A stretch of 64,000 nt of DNA from Margaritifera margaritifera (GCA_029931535.1 JAQPZY010001689.1:1391501-1455500); one strand, 5' to 3'. Counted from the first letter of the stretch, positions 48,030-59,428 are shown. Notes: generated by a model from the sequence alone, not told the origin. Numbers and translations: made by a program.

Positions 48030-49517
48030 ATCACATACAAGAATTTCCTCCATCACATACAAGAATTTCCTCCATCACATATTATAATTTCCTCCATCGC
48101 ATACAAGAATTTCCTCCATCACATACAAGAACTAACGTCGTCACATACAAAAATGTGGTAGCTCAGTTGGTTGAGCGTCAGACTTGTAATCCAAGGGTCG
48201 CAAATTCGATACCTGCCCAAGCCAGTCCGGGTCTTCTACCTCAGTGTGACCTTGGGAAAGGCACTTAGCTCCCTTTTCCTCAGCATGATGTAAACAATAA
48301 TGTGTTAAAAGTGCCATTAAAACAAAAACATAACAAACAAGAACGATCTTCAGACTTACAAGAACCACCTACATACAAGAACCATCTCCATCATATACAA
48401 CAACCACCTTCATACATACAAGAACCACCACATTACATACAAGAACCATCTCCATCATACACAACAACCACCTCGATAGAAGAACCATCTCCATCACATA
48501 CAACAACCACCTCCATACATGCAAGAACCACCTTCATACATACAAGAACCATCCCCATCATATACAACAACCACCTCCATACATACAAGAACCATCTCCA
48601 TCACATACAAGAACCACCTCCATACCTACAACAACCACCTCCATCAATATATATCACCCACCTCGATACATACAACAACCACCTCCATCATACAAGATCC
48701 AATTCATCACATACAAGAACCACCTCATACATACAAGAACCATCTCCATTACAGAAAAGAACCACCTCCATACATACAAGAATTATTGCCATCACATACA
48801 AGAACCACCTCCATCACATACAAGAACCATCTCCATCACATACAAGAACGATCGCCATCATATACAAGAACCATCTCCATCATATACAAGAACCACCTCC
48901 ATCACATATAAGAACCATCTCCTTCACATACAAGAACCACCTCAATCACATACAAGAGCCATCTCCATCACATACAAGAACCACCTCCATCACATACAAG
49001 AACCATCTCCATCATGTACAACAACCACCACCATTACATATAAGAACTACCTCCATACATACAAGAACCACCTCCATACATACAAGAATTATTGCCATCA
49101 CATACAAGAACCACCTCCATCACATACAAGAACCATCTCCATCACATACAAGAACCACCTCCATCACATACAAGAACCATCTCCATCACATACAAGAACC
49201 ACCTCCATCACATAGAAGAACCATCTCCATCACATACAAGAACCACCTACATACATACAAAAATTATAGCCATCACATACAAGAACCACCTCCATCATAT
49301 ACAAGAACCATCTCCATCACATACAAGAACCATCTCCATCACATACAAGAACCACCTCCATACATATCACTTCCATCACCTACAAGAACCACCTCCATCA
49401 TGTACAAGAAGCACATCATACAAGAATCATCTCCATACATAATAAAACCACCTCCATCACATACAAGAACTGCCTCCATACATACAAGAACCATCTCCAT
49501 CATATACAAGAACCATC
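48030..49517. repeat. Minisatellite, 22-bp unit, about 55 copies
   Basis: CACATACAAGAACCACCTCC plus AT repeats from about 48030, is interrupted by a SINE (48154-48340), and runs to 49517. The unit has no stop codon in any + strand frame, so a 22-bp period read through all three phases gives a 22-residue period and an apparent 409-codon frame (48302-49531). No gene is called. Confidence 0.95.
48154..48340 (+). mobile_element. tRNA-derived SINE, family B, forward copy
   Basis: GTGGTAGCTCAGTTGGTTGA (A box), CGCAAATTCGATACCTG (B box), GACCTTGGGAAAGGCACTTA and an A/C-rich tail. It lies inside the 22-bp array. The head does not fold as a complete tRNA, so it is a SINE and not a tRNA gene. Confidence 0.85.
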
Positions 49518-49671
49518 AAATGCAGATATGAAACTTATGTTCTCAATAAAGAGTGTTTTATTCTTTTGTATGCATGTGTGACATAGTTTGTCCACCTGAG
49601 AAAGCCATGTGGAGATATGTATATTCCACATAACTGCATTTGATGATATGATATTGACATCATCTTGCAAT

Positions 49672-49866
49672 GACCCAAAATATGTCCATTTCATCTGCAA
49701 CATTACAATCTATCATCATGACCCAAAAGATGTCAATTTCATCTGCAACATTACAATCTATCATCATGACCCAAAAGATGTCCATTTCATCTGCAACATG
49801 ACAATCTATTATCATGACCCAAAAGATGTCCATTTCATCTGCAACATTACAATCTATCATCACCCA
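49672..49866. repeat. Tandem repeat, 48-bp unit, 4 copies
   Basis: CATGACCCAAAAGATGTCCA with TTTCATCTGCAACATTACAA after it, every 48 bp (16 codons); open frames on both strands are by-products. Confidence 0.96.
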
Positions 49867-50474
49867 TTTGGAATTCATTTACCTCATTTACAAAGGAACA
49901 AGAGAAAGACAATCATGTGCTCCAGTGTGGAATAGTGAAGCATTACCTTTGGGGTCAGAATGTTGTTAATGCCTTAAAATTCTTACTCTGGGGTGCAATT
50001 TCCCTATCCCACATCGATGTATGTGATTAATTGGATTTGTATGCCATAATGGTTCATTCCTACTTGTAGAAGATTTTCTTCTACACTTATGGATACATTG
50101 TGCCTTCCCAAAAAACAAACTCTCTTTATTGTTGGTTGTAACATTGATGGAACCACATTTTTAAAACAATGTCTCGTGTATAGATGTATGTTGTTTTGAA
50201 CCTCTAAACTCACAGACTGTAAATGTTTGTATGCTAGGCTAGATTAACCCTTATAAAAGATATTAACATTGCTTATCCATGTGTTCATCATCTGGCTTTA
50301 CAAAGCAATCTGTCTATATATTGTCATGGATCAAATGAGAACATACGTATTAAGTTCTATTCTACCATAGATCTTCATCAGTTAAAGCAAAAACTGCTTT
50401 GCATGGATATTGATTGTCCATAGAATTGCAGAATATGTTACATATCTTGCCATTATCGTTGTTATGCACCTTCT
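49867..50474. other. Unassigned DNA
   Basis: No supported feature. Confidence 0.45.
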
Positions 50475-50800
50475 ACTCTATCAGAGGCCTCATTACATGA
50501 TTATAGAATGGCACAGGTCCTTCTATCAGAGGCCTCATTACATGATTATAGAATGGCACCGGTCCTTCTATCAGAGGCCTCATTACATGATTATAGAATG
50601 GCACAGGTCCTTCTATCAGAGGCCTCATTACATGATTATAGAATGGCACAGGTCCTTCTATCAGAGGCCTCATTACATGATTATAGAATGGCACAGGTCC
50701 TTCTATCAGAGGCCTCATTACATGATTATAGAATGGCACAGGTCCTTCTATCAGAGGCCTCATTACATGAATATAGAATGGCACAGGTCCTTCTTTTATC
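50475..50800. repeat. Tandem repeat, 45-bp unit, 7 near-identical copies
   Basis: GGCCTCATTACATGATTATA and GAATGGCACAGGTCCTTCTA make up most of the unit. It is open in two + strand frames and one - strand frame (105-135 codons), with a 15-residue period. Copies differ by only one or two bases. Confidence 0.97.
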
Positions 50801-51639
50801 AAAGACCTTTATTTTAAGTCTGTAGATGGTTGTAAGATCATATAGATCATCCAAACTCATTTACATATAATCCTGTACACTGTTGTGAATCCTTTATACC
50901 CAAAATATAGACCTCTGTACATCACCTTTTGGCCTTGTAAATACTTCTTCTTGCACCAACAACTGTCCTTGACTGTTTGGTCAAAGGAAAACTCTCTGAT
51001 CAAAGGAGAGACCATCATATGTCGTAATATACAGTTCTTGATCTTTCCTATAAATTCAGAGACAACTACATAAGATTTATGATGCTGTGGAACCTCCATG
51101 TTTGAGCTTTATGACATAGACAGGGCTCGAAATTAACGCTGATCCACTAACCTGACGTCAGTGATTATGTCGTTGGATAACTAAAACGCCAGCCATCACT
51201 AATCCGTTGTAGCAGTGAAAGATTTCCGCTGGTAACTATCATAACCGTTAGCAAATGATTTTTTTGTGGGATGTATCAAATAAAACATAAGATGTCATTC
51301 CATTTCATGGCTAATTGATCTGTGTATTGTGTTAGTTGAATATCTACTAACATCCTTCACTTGATAAGGTGCAATAAATGCCCATGGCGGAAGTTGACAG
51401 GTGTTATTCCACGCATCAAGTAAATTGGGTCAGTATTGTCAAAACAGTCATCACGCACATGGAACTAACCTGGTGTAGTAGTCCCAAACACTTATTTCAA
51501 TATGGATGATATCAAAATATTTATGGTATGAGGCTAGTATTGGACAATCGGAAAAGTTTGTGTTGACCAACTAAACGAAAATTCCAGAATTATGCCGAAT
51601 AACGTGTTATCATTGTTGATAACATTCAATACACTTCTA
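50801..51639. other. Unassigned; possible transposon end
   Basis: CAGGGCTCGAAATTAACG at about 51121 looks like a terminus I associate with invertebrate dispersed repeats. No matching inverted end was found nearby. Confidence 0.4.
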
Positions 51640-51782
51640 TACATAGCCTGCCCTTGGTATTACTCACACAAAGTGGAAACTTCCATACATAGCTCTTTAT
51701 TGCCCCAGCTAGTACTCACACAAAGTGGAAACTTCTGTACATAGCTCTTTATTGCCCTATGTATTACTCACACAAAGTATCT
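51640..51782. repeat. Tandem repeat, about 57-bp unit, 3 copies
   Basis: TACTCACACAAAGTGGAAAC and CATACATAGCTCTTTATTGC recur in order. Confidence 0.9.
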
Positions 51783-52074
51783 TCTTTTCTTCATTGTTAA
51801 ATTCAAAACTATGGATCCTTGCTACATAAAAGCTGTCTACTGTACACAATAGGATACTGCTCTGGATAATTCATAAACAGACTTGAGTAAAATGACTATA
51901 TTCTGTCATTGTTTCAGCTGCCATTGAGTTCAGCATACATTAATTGTTTTTTCTCTTTATGCCTACAAGAAGATTTTACTCCAAAGTGCAGTTATTATTT
52001 TGAAAGCTCAACTATATCTAAGGTGGAGACTTAAGTTCATGAATATCTTGGATAAGGGAGTCTTCCATTCCTAC

Positions 52075-52165
52075 ATTGAGACTACAGGTGAGAAGGTTCA
52101 TTCCTAATTGGAGACTACAAGTGAGAAGGTTCATTCCTATTTGGAGACTACAAATGAGAAGGTTT
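52075..52165. repeat. Tandem repeat, about 33-bp unit, 3 copies
   Basis: GAGACTACAAGTGAGAAGGT followed by TCATTCCTA(A/T)TTG; the third copy diverges. Confidence 0.9.
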
Positions 52166-52539
52166 TGTTCAGTCGAGGATTGTCTTTCCAAGAAACATAC
52201 TCCTCGTTTTTTGTCTCCAGGCTAATACATTTATACAGGGTTATATATTGTAAAGAATTCTCAGTATACAAAGCAGAGGCACATGCATATATGCTGCCAT
52301 AAATCTTCCCTCTGCAAGTTTTGTTATACTTTATATCATTTGATGGATCTTATCTGCTCAGAGAGTCCAGAACAAAGTTGTTGTAATGAATTCATTCTCT
52401 GAACAAATACTTTCTAAAGTAAACTTATGCGTATGACTGTGCTTTCTTTTTTTCTTCCTGTTTATATTCCAGCGATAAGGTGGAGCATATTATGTTATGA
52501 TGTTGTCTCTCCGCCCATCTGTCTCTTGGTTACCAGTTT

Positions 52540-53690
52540 TGTTTCTGCACAATAACTAGAGTTGTCTGCCATCTACATTTTCCAGACTTTGTGGATGGTT
52601 TGCACTTGAATTAAGGAAGAACCATATTGGTTTCAAGGTCAAAGATTAAGACTGAAAGATGAAAAATTGCTTCAGCACAATAGCTTGAGTTGTCCACGAT
52701 GTAAAATTACCAATCTTTGTGGCTGTCTTGCACTATGAGTAAGGAAGAACCCTATTAATTTCAGGATGAAGAGGTCAGAGGTCACTGTCACTGTAAGAAA
52801 AATGGTTCCTGCACAACTCAAATTTTCCACTATCTACAATTACCACACTTTGTGGATGGCTTGCACTTGGGGCAAGGAAGAACCTTATCGATGTCAGAGT
52901 CAAAATGGCAAGGTCACTATGACTGAAAAAAGAAAAATGTTTTCTGCACAATAATTCCACCATCTACAATTACCAAACATTGTGGATGACTTGCACTTGG
53001 GGTAAGGAAATACCTTGTCGATTTGGTGTCAAAAGGTTAAAAGTCAAGTTCACTGAGTGAAAGAAGAACATTTTTTCCTGCGAAAACCATGGATTGTCTG
53101 CCATCTACAATTACCAAACATTGTTGATATCTTGCACTTAGGGTAAGGAAGAACCCTGTCAATGTTAGGGTCAAAATGTCAAAGGTCAAGGTCATTATGA
53201 CTTAAAGAAGAAATATTGTTTCTGCACAATCACTCAAGTTGTCCACTGTCTACAATTACAAAACTTTGTGGATGACTTGCACTTGGGGCAAGGAAGAACC
53301 TTTTCAATTTCATGGTGAAAAAGTAAACGGTTAAGATCAGTGTTTTTTGCATAATAACTTTATTTGTAGACCGCATACCTTGACCAAAGTTTGTGAAAGC
53401 CTTGCACTTAAGGTATGAAAGAGGCCTATTGATTTTTGGATTATAAGGTCAGGGCCGTTGGGATTCAAAGAAAATCTAGTTTTTTGGAATAACTTTTGTT
53501 CTAGGTTGTGTTTCTTGACCAGGCTTTGTGGATAGATTATACTTAGGGTGATAAAGAAATCTATAGATTCTGGGGTATAAAGGTCAGAAGTCATGGCCAC
53601 GGTAAGTCTAATAAGAAAATGGTCTCTGCACATTAAGCTTAGTTTAAGATCACATACCTGATGGTCAATAATCTTCCGAGTCAACCATAC
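52540..53690. repeat. Degenerate long-unit tandem repeat, about 130 bp, 8-9 units
   Basis: Units carry GCACAATAACT, CCATCTACAATTACCA, TTTGTGGATG(G/A)CTTGCACTT, GGGTAAGGAAGAACC and AAGGTCAAAGGTCA-like ends. The 129-codon - strand frame at its right side (53337-53726) is a by-product. Confidence 0.8.
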
Positions 53691-54069
53691 CCTAGTAGTG
53701 TCATCATAGAGAATTGTTAAACGCAAAGTAGGTGTATGATGTGCTGTTCATGGAACTTTTGTGTTAACAGCTCTTCTGTTCTTTAATCAGAGAACACAGT
53801 TAATTTCTGTCTTGCCGTAAGGATCCCTTTCCATTGTTATTAAAGCAAAAAGTATTGACAACGTGATCTGATGCATTTTGGAATCAGCTTGACTTGTAAC
53901 AGGTGGTCTATAACATGATATGGATACCAAAGCTCAGAAAGTTTCATATTACGAGTGTTGTAATAGATCATTACTTCTTGCACCAGACTCTGCTGTTATT
54001 GTTGCTTGCCGTGAATGACCCCTTTTTCTTTTTCATTGACAAGAAAGGATTCAGGTCCAGTTTATTTAT
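53691..54069. other. Unassigned; flank of the nested LTRs
   Basis: No gene. Bases 54066-54069 (TTAT) are the left target duplication of the older solo LTR. Confidence 0.5.
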
Positions 54070-54451
54070 TGCTACGACCCTATGTCTCGAACTAAAGTAA
54101 CAAAAAGAAAGTGAAACCAACAATGTTTGTAAAAATCAGCAAACAATTTATTTTGAATAATTATTGTGAAAATCAAAATGTTTCGTGCATTATAATCCAA
54201 ATAATACAACAATTATTAGTGTCCTAATCGCAAGTCCTGTATATATAGAAACTATAAAATTTTCCAAATGAATGAATATTCCAAGTTAATGAATGTTCCT
54301 AATGAATCTTCGTAATGAACGAACGTTCCGAAAGAATGTGTCTTCGTAATGAACGAATGTTCCGAATGGATGATGGTTCCGAAAGAATTAGTCTGGATTG
54401 TCATGATGTTCCAACGATAATATGATCCAGGTAGCTCCGTTGAATGGTCCA
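54070..54451 (-). mobile_element. Older solo LTR, left part
   Basis: Begins TGCTACGACCCTATG, close to the LTR start TGTTACGACTCTATG at 54452, and shares AAAGAAAGTGAAACCAACAA and TAATC(G/A)CAAGTCCT with it. It is cut by the younger element after TCCA (54448-54451) and resumes at 60198. Confidence 0.85.
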
Positions 54452-55211
54452 TGTTACGACTCTATGGTCTAAGAAAAATGTAACAGAAAGAAAGTGAAAC
54501 CAACAAATCAAGTAAAAATCAACAAGCAATTTATTACTAGATAATTAAAATGAAAAATCAAAAAAGTCACTTACAGTAATGTGTTTTGAAATCCTAATAA
54601 TCCAATAAGAATGATTGTTCTAATCACAAGTCCTAAATATAGAATATGTCCTTGAATGTTATTATGTGCCAATGGTCTCCAAAGTCCCGATGTACTAGAA
54701 ATCTTGATGTGCTGAAGTCAAAATGAAGTATTCCAAAATCTCTGAATAAGTTCACATAAATTCCAAAATTGTCAATTAAAAATCCAAAATCCAAAAGTTT
54801 ATGAGCACTGTTATAATCCAATGAATATTTAAAATAATTCCTCTCTTAGAATTTGGAATGAATTTTCACAACTGTAATAGCTCTTTACAAGACTGATGGT
54901 AATGTCGAACTGAACAAAATGTCCACCAAACATGATATATATAAAGATTGGTCACATGACAGAATGTTCTAGATTGGTCACATGACAGAATGTTCTAGAA
55001 TGTGTGTCATCTTAATGGAATTTTAACTGTAAACAAAATTCAACCTTGACCTTCAAATTGAGAAAACATATTGATCAAAACAACCTAATTCAAGGACACT
55101 AGTTAAACATGTTTTTCCTGATAACATTAAGATTTAAGCAAATATTAAAGTGAAGAAACATTTATAATTTCCTAAAATATTTATAATATTATATCAACAT
55201 CATACATAACA
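54452..55211 (-). repeat. 3' LTR of the Gmr1-type element
   Basis: Begins TGTTACG and ends CATAACA, with inverted TGTTA/TAACA tips. The same 760-bp length as the other LTR. The one difference seen is GAAAGAAAGTG here against GAAAGATAGTG there. Confidence 0.95.
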
Positions 55212-55220
55212 CCTCCCCTC
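55212..55220 (-). other. Polypurine tract
   Basis: On the - strand GAGGGGAGG directly abuts the 3' LTR, the expected place for plus-strand DNA priming. Confidence 0.85.
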
Positions 55221-55436
55221 ATAAAGAAAAAGAAAGATTTATATAATTAAGCTTTCTTTTGAATATACATCTAATACTACAATAACCAAAATTACATAAG
55301 AACATGTTTTATGATACTGGACTTAATTACATCAAGCAATATTACATTTCTAGGCACGTGAGAGTGCATCTGCAATCACATTGTCTTTTTCCCTGATGTG
55401 TTTGATGTCAATGTTATATTCTTGCAATATCAAACT

Positions 55437-58400
55437 CTATCTCAACAATCTCCGATTTTTATCTTTCATTTTGTTGATGAAAGTAAGGGGATTGTGATCA
55501 CGGTACACAATAATTGGAGAAAGAGCTGAGGTAACATACACTTCAAAATGCTGTAAAGCCAATATCAAAGCCAAACATTCCTTCTCAATTGTGGAATAAT
55601 TTTTCTGGTGCTTGTTTAGTTTTTTAGAAAAATAACACACAGGGTGATCCACACCACTTTTGTCTTCCTGAATCAATACTCCACCAACCCCTACATCACT
55701 TGCATCAACAGATAATTTAAATGATTGGCTAAAATTTGGTGCAGAAAGAACTGGTGCATTCTTAAGCATGGCCTTTAACTTGTCAAAAGATTCCTGACAC
55801 TTGTCAGACCAACAAAATTTGGTTTTCTTACTCAATAAACTTGTCAAAGGTTCAGCAATTTTGGAAAAATTGGAACAAAATTTCCGATAATATTCAGCCA
55901 TACCTAGAAATCGCATCAGTTGCTTTTTACAAATTGGAACTTGAAATTCAGAGATAGCTTTGACCTTAGCTTCTATAGGTTTAACTTGACCTTGTCCCAC
56001 TATATGTCCTAAAAATGTGACACAAGCATGGCAAAACTCACTTTTGCTCAAATTAATTGTCAGATTCGCATCGCTGAGTCGATCAAAGAATTTTCGAATG
56101 GTTTCCAAATGATCTTCCCAGGTGTTGTTGTAGATAATGACGTCATCGATATAAGCGTCACAATTATCAAGACCAAATGTTATCATGTTCATCAGACGTT
56201 GAAACGTTGCTGGCGAATTTTTCATTCCAAACGGCATGACTTTATATTGATAAAGTCCATCTGGAGTTACAAATGCTGAAATTTCTTTTGCCCTTTCCAT
56301 CAGTGGAATTTGCCAGAATCCTTTTAAAAGGTCAAACTTTGTGACATATTCCGCATTTCCAATTTTATCAATGCAATCGTCCATTCTTGGGATTGGAAAT
56401 GAATCAGTTTTGGTGACACTGTTGACTTTTCTATAGTCAGTACACATACGGAATGTATTATCTGGCTTGGGAACAAGAATACATGGTGAACTCCAGTTAC
56501 TTTTACTTGGTTCTATGAAATCATTCTCCAGTAAATACTGAATTTCTTTCTTCAGATAGTTCTGTTTGAGAGGATTCATCCTATAAGGATGCTGTTTCAC
56601 AGGCGCAGAATCTACAATGTCAACGTCAGGATAAATTTTACTTGTTCGTGTTGGAACATCAGGAAACAAGTGCTCATAGTCATGTAATAGCTGTTTTAGT
56701 TCATTCCTTTCCTGTTGTTGTAGATGTGAAAGTTTCTGGTCTAGGTTGTTCAATATTTCTGAATTCCGAAGATTGGTTATACCAGAGTCACTATAGTCTG
56801 ATCGTATTCCATCGTTGATATCTTCACTGTGTGGGACAGGTACAACTAAATTAACAGAATAATTAGCTGGGCTATCTCTGTCAAAATATTCCTTTAACAT
56901 ATTTATATGACAAAGTTGTTTCTGTTTCCGTCTCCCAGGAGTGTTAATGATATAATTTAAGTCATTTACTTTCTTTTCAACGGTATAAGGACCATAAAAT
57001 TTAGCCTGAAGAGGATTCTGAGGTATGGGAAAGAGAGCCAGAACTTTGTCACCAGGTTTAAAACTCCTTTCCTGTGTATTTCTGTCATACCTTAATTTCA
57101 TTTTTGACTGAGTAGTGTGAAGATTAGTTCTTGCTACTTCACAGGCCTTTGACAACTTGTATTTGAAATCAGAGACATAATCAAGAAGATTAATCTTTGA
57201 ATCTTCATTTGAAAGAAGTTTCTCTTTCAATAATTTCAGTGGTCCACGGACAGTATGACCAAAAACTAGTTCAAAGGAACTAAAACCCAACGACTCTTGA
57301 ACTGATTCCCTAACAGCAAACAACAACAAATGAACACCCTCATCCCAATCCTTTTCTGTATCAAAGCAATATGATCGAATCATATTCTTCAAAGTTTGAT
57401 GAAATCTTTCCAAAGCACCTTGACTTTCAGGGTGATAGGCAGAAGATTTAAACTGTTGGATGCCTAATTCATGCATAACTTGCTGGAAAATTCCAGACAT
57501 AAAATTTGACCCTTGATCTGACTGGACAGATTTGGGAAGGCCAACAAGTGTAACAAACTTCACCAAAGCTTTCACAATAGTTTTAGTTTTTATATTTCTC
57601 AGAGGAATTGCCTCTGGAAATTTTGTAGATGCACACATGATGGTCAACAAGTATTGGTTGCCTGACTTGGTTTTAGGTAAAGGACCAACACAGTCTACTA
57701 TTATTCTACTAAATGGTTTATCAAATGCAGGAATAGGTTGCAGATGAGCCTTAGGTATCTTCTGATTGGGTTTTCCTACCATTTGACAAGTGTGACAAGA
57801 TCTGCAGTATTTAGAAACATCACTTTTCAGTTTCGGCCAATAAAAATGATTCAAGATCTTGTGATAAGTCTTACGGACTCCTAAATGACCAGCCAAAGGA
57901 GTTTCATGGGCTAAATTAAGAATTTCCTGTCGATATGACTTAGGAACAACAATTTGATAGCTCACTGACCACTCGTCACCAGCGGGTACATCAGGTGGTC
58001 TCCATTTCCTCATAAGGACCCCATTTTTCACAAAGTAACACACTGGAACTTGTGTGGCTTCAGTTTCACTAATAGCCCTCTGAAACAAACAAGATATCTC
58101 GGGATCTTGCTCCTGTTCAACGACAAGGGATTGTCGTTTGTCATCCTGATTAGAACAAAGAGAATGAGTTGCCAAAAGAGGATCACTGTGATCAATACCA
58201 TTTGATTGATCAATACCTGAGGAAAAAGTGACCTCATCAAAAGACTGACCAATACATGTGTCAGCTAAAGGAATAATATCCTGATCAACATCACTCTCAA
58301 GAGCTCTTTTTGCCATAGCTCTAGTAACTGCACAAGCAGGGTACAAATCAGGGATTTCAGTTTCGACAGGATCAACTTTCTGATCCAAACAAGGCTTGTC

Positions 58401-59204
58401 AGTTACAAGTGGATTAACCACAACCTTATCTCCAGCTAGGTCATTGCCTAGTAATAAATGAACACCCTCTATGGGTAAAGAAGTCACTGCCCCAACAGTC
58501 ACAGGTCCAGAAACTAAGTCTGATGCCAAATTTACACAATGGAGAGGAACATTTACAAAGCCGCACTCTACTCCCTGAACAAGAACACTTTCACTTGAAG
58601 AAGACTCCTCAGACAAAGGCAAAGTACCTGATAATAAAAGACTCTGAGAAGCTCCAGTGTCCCTTAATATTTTAATTGGGATAGGTTTGGCAGAATCACC
58701 AATAAGTGATATAGAACCTTCTGACATGAATGGTTCATAAGCCTCCAAAATAGAATCAGACTTGGGTTTGTTTGACCCAACAAATGTATCGCTTTCAATA
58801 CAAGACCGTGACCTTGACCTCGTAGAAATAAGAGCATTTGGAAAAGTTCTGTCTTTTCTCTGTTGCCTATTTTTCAACTTGAAGCAATCAGAAATAACGT
58901 GCCCTTTCTTTTTACAATAAGTGCACGTAGGAAGAGATAAGGATTTCTGATCAGTCTTATCAGATGTTTGATTCCTAACAGTTGTGCTGTTGTGAAATTT
59001 GGAAGTACTCGAATGAGATTGAAATGGTTTTTTACCAGAAAACTGCTGAGAGGACGACTTATTGCCAAATGAAATTTTGTGAGTCAAGGAATAATCATCA
59101 GCCATACGAGCAGCATTTTCCAAAGTTTCCACATTCCGCTCGTCAAGATAGGTTTTAACATCACTATGGATGCACCTCTTGAACTCTTCAATTAACTTTC
59201 TCAT
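55437..59204 (-). CDS. Gag-Pol polyprotein of Gmr1-type element (broken)
   Basis: 1255 codons from the first ATG. In order: Gag C-terminal part with a CX2CX4HX4C zinc knuckle (C94, C97, H102, C107); aspartic protease (DTGAS, D182); integrase with HHCC finger (H433, H440, C470, C473), catalytic D504, D563, E599 (DD35E) and a GPY motif near 738; reverse transcriptase with YIDD at 1018-1021; RNase H with D1167, E1207, D1236. Integrase before reverse transcriptase is the reverse of ordinary Ty3/gypsy order. Two defects are visible. An in-frame TAG (55437-55439) stands where related proteins have tryptophan, after which the frame stays open 28 codons to a stop at 55350-55352 and carries the usual ADALSR tail. 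Upstream, the frame opens only from 59279 (TGA at 59280-59282), so most of Gag is missing. This copy is probably not autonomous. Confidence 0.93.
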   Translation of the reverse strand: MRKLIEEFKRCIHSDVKTYLDERNVETLENAARMADDYSLTHKISFGNKSSSQQFSGKKPFQSHSSTSKFHNSTTVRNQTSDKTDQKSLSLPTCTYCKKKGHVISDCFKLKNRQQRKDRTFPNALISTRSRSRSCIESDTFVGSNKPKSDSILEAYEPFMSEGSISLIGDSAKPIPIKILRDTGASQSLLLSGTLPLSEESSSSESVLVQGVECGFVNVPLHCVNLASDLVSGPVTVGAVTSLPIEGVHLLLGNDLAGDKVVVNPLVTDKPCLDQKVDPVETEIPDLYPACAVTRAMAKRALESDVDQDIIPLADTCIGQSFDEVTFSSGIDQSNGIDHSDPLLATHSLCSNQDDKRQSLVVEQEQDPEISCLFQRAISETEATQVPVCYFVKNGVLMRKWRPPDVPAGDEWSVSYQIVVPKSYRQEILNLAHETPLAGHLGVRKTYHKILNHFYWPKLKSDVSKYCRSCHTCQMVGKPNQKIPKAHLQPIPAFDKPFSRIIVDCVGPLPKTKSGNQYLLTIMCASTKFPEAIPLRNIKTKTIVKALVKFVTLVGLPKSVQSDQGSNFMSGIFQQVMHELGIQQFKSSAYHPESQGALERFHQTLKNMIRSYCFDTEKDWDEGVHLLLFAVRESVQESLGFSSFELVFGHTVRGPLKLLKEKLLSNEDSKINLLDYVSDFKYKLSKACEVARTNLHTTQSKMKLRYDRNTQERSFKPGDKVLALFPIPQNPLQAKFYGPYTVEKKVNDLNYIINTPGRRKQKQLCHINMLKEYFDRDSPANYSVNLVVPVPHSEDINDGIRSDYSDSGITNLRNSEILNNLDQKLSHLQQQERNELKQLLHDYEHLFPDVPTRTSKIYPDVDIVDSAPVKQHPYRMNPLKQNYLKKEIQYLLENDFIEPSKSNWSSPCILVPKPDNTFRMCTDYRKVNSVTKTDSFPIPRMDDCIDKIGNAEYVTKFDLLKGFWQIPLMERAKEISAFVTPDGLYQYKVMPFGMKNSPATFQRLMNMITFGLDNCDAYIDDVIIYNNTWEDHLETIRKFFDRLSDANLTINLSKSEFCHACVTFLGHIVGQGQVKPIEAKVKAISEFQVPICKKQLMRFLGMAEYYRKFCSNFSKIAEPLTSLLSKKTKFCWSDKCQESFDKLKAMLKNAPVLSAPNFSQSFKLSVDASDVGVGGVLIQEDKSGVDHPVCYFSKKLNKHQKNYSTIEKECLALILALQHFEVYVTSALSPIIVYRDHNPLTFINKMKDKNRRLLR

Positions 59205-59406
59205 GCACTCTATCCCCTCCTGGATAGGTTTTGAAATGAAATTCTGAACATTAGATGCGATAGTAAATTCTTGTTGGTTTCACACAAAAAATTTCTGTAT
59301 TTAAAATCTTTGCCAAAGACAAAAACAAACAAAAAATTCCAAGACAAAATCAATATGAATTTCAAAGATAAATTTAATATCTCTAATATGCTTTAAAGAA
59401 ATTCAG

Positions 59407-59428
59407 ATCCCGGAACGACGAGCCCCCA
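59407..59428 (-). other. Primer-binding site, proline-tRNA-like
   Basis: Five bases after the 5' LTR the - strand reads TGGGGGCTCGTCG, then TTCCGGGAT. The first 12 bases match the 3' end of tRNA-Pro; the remaining match is displaced by about 3-4 bases. The exact primer tRNA is therefore uncertain. Confidence 0.65.

Noticed and set aside
48154..48225. tRNA gene (threonine-like)
   Set aside because: A and B boxes are present but the cloverleaf stems do not pair properly, and the SINE body and tail follow directly.
48302..49531. 409-codon + strand frame
   Set aside because: It starts inside a SINE and runs through a 22-bp satellite with no stop triplets; the peptide is purely periodic with no domain.
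50475..50800. CRISPR-like regular array
   Set aside because: Units are contiguous with no spacers, and this is eukaryotic DNA.
50410..50817. Frames of 105-135 codons on both strands
   Set aside because: They are fully explained by a 45-bp array; both strands are open at once and there is no start context or domain.
53337..53726. 129-codon - strand frame
   Set aside because: It lies in the degenerate 130-bp repeat array with no domain.
54633..54821. 62-codon frame repeated at 59615-59803
   Set aside because: It occurs in both LTRs only because the LTRs are identical; no domain, and it overlaps LTR regulatory sequence.
56028..56279. Small frames antisense to the retrotransposon polyprotein (also 57532-57747, 58028-58252, 58874-59068)
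   Set aside because: Shadows of the gag-pol frame.
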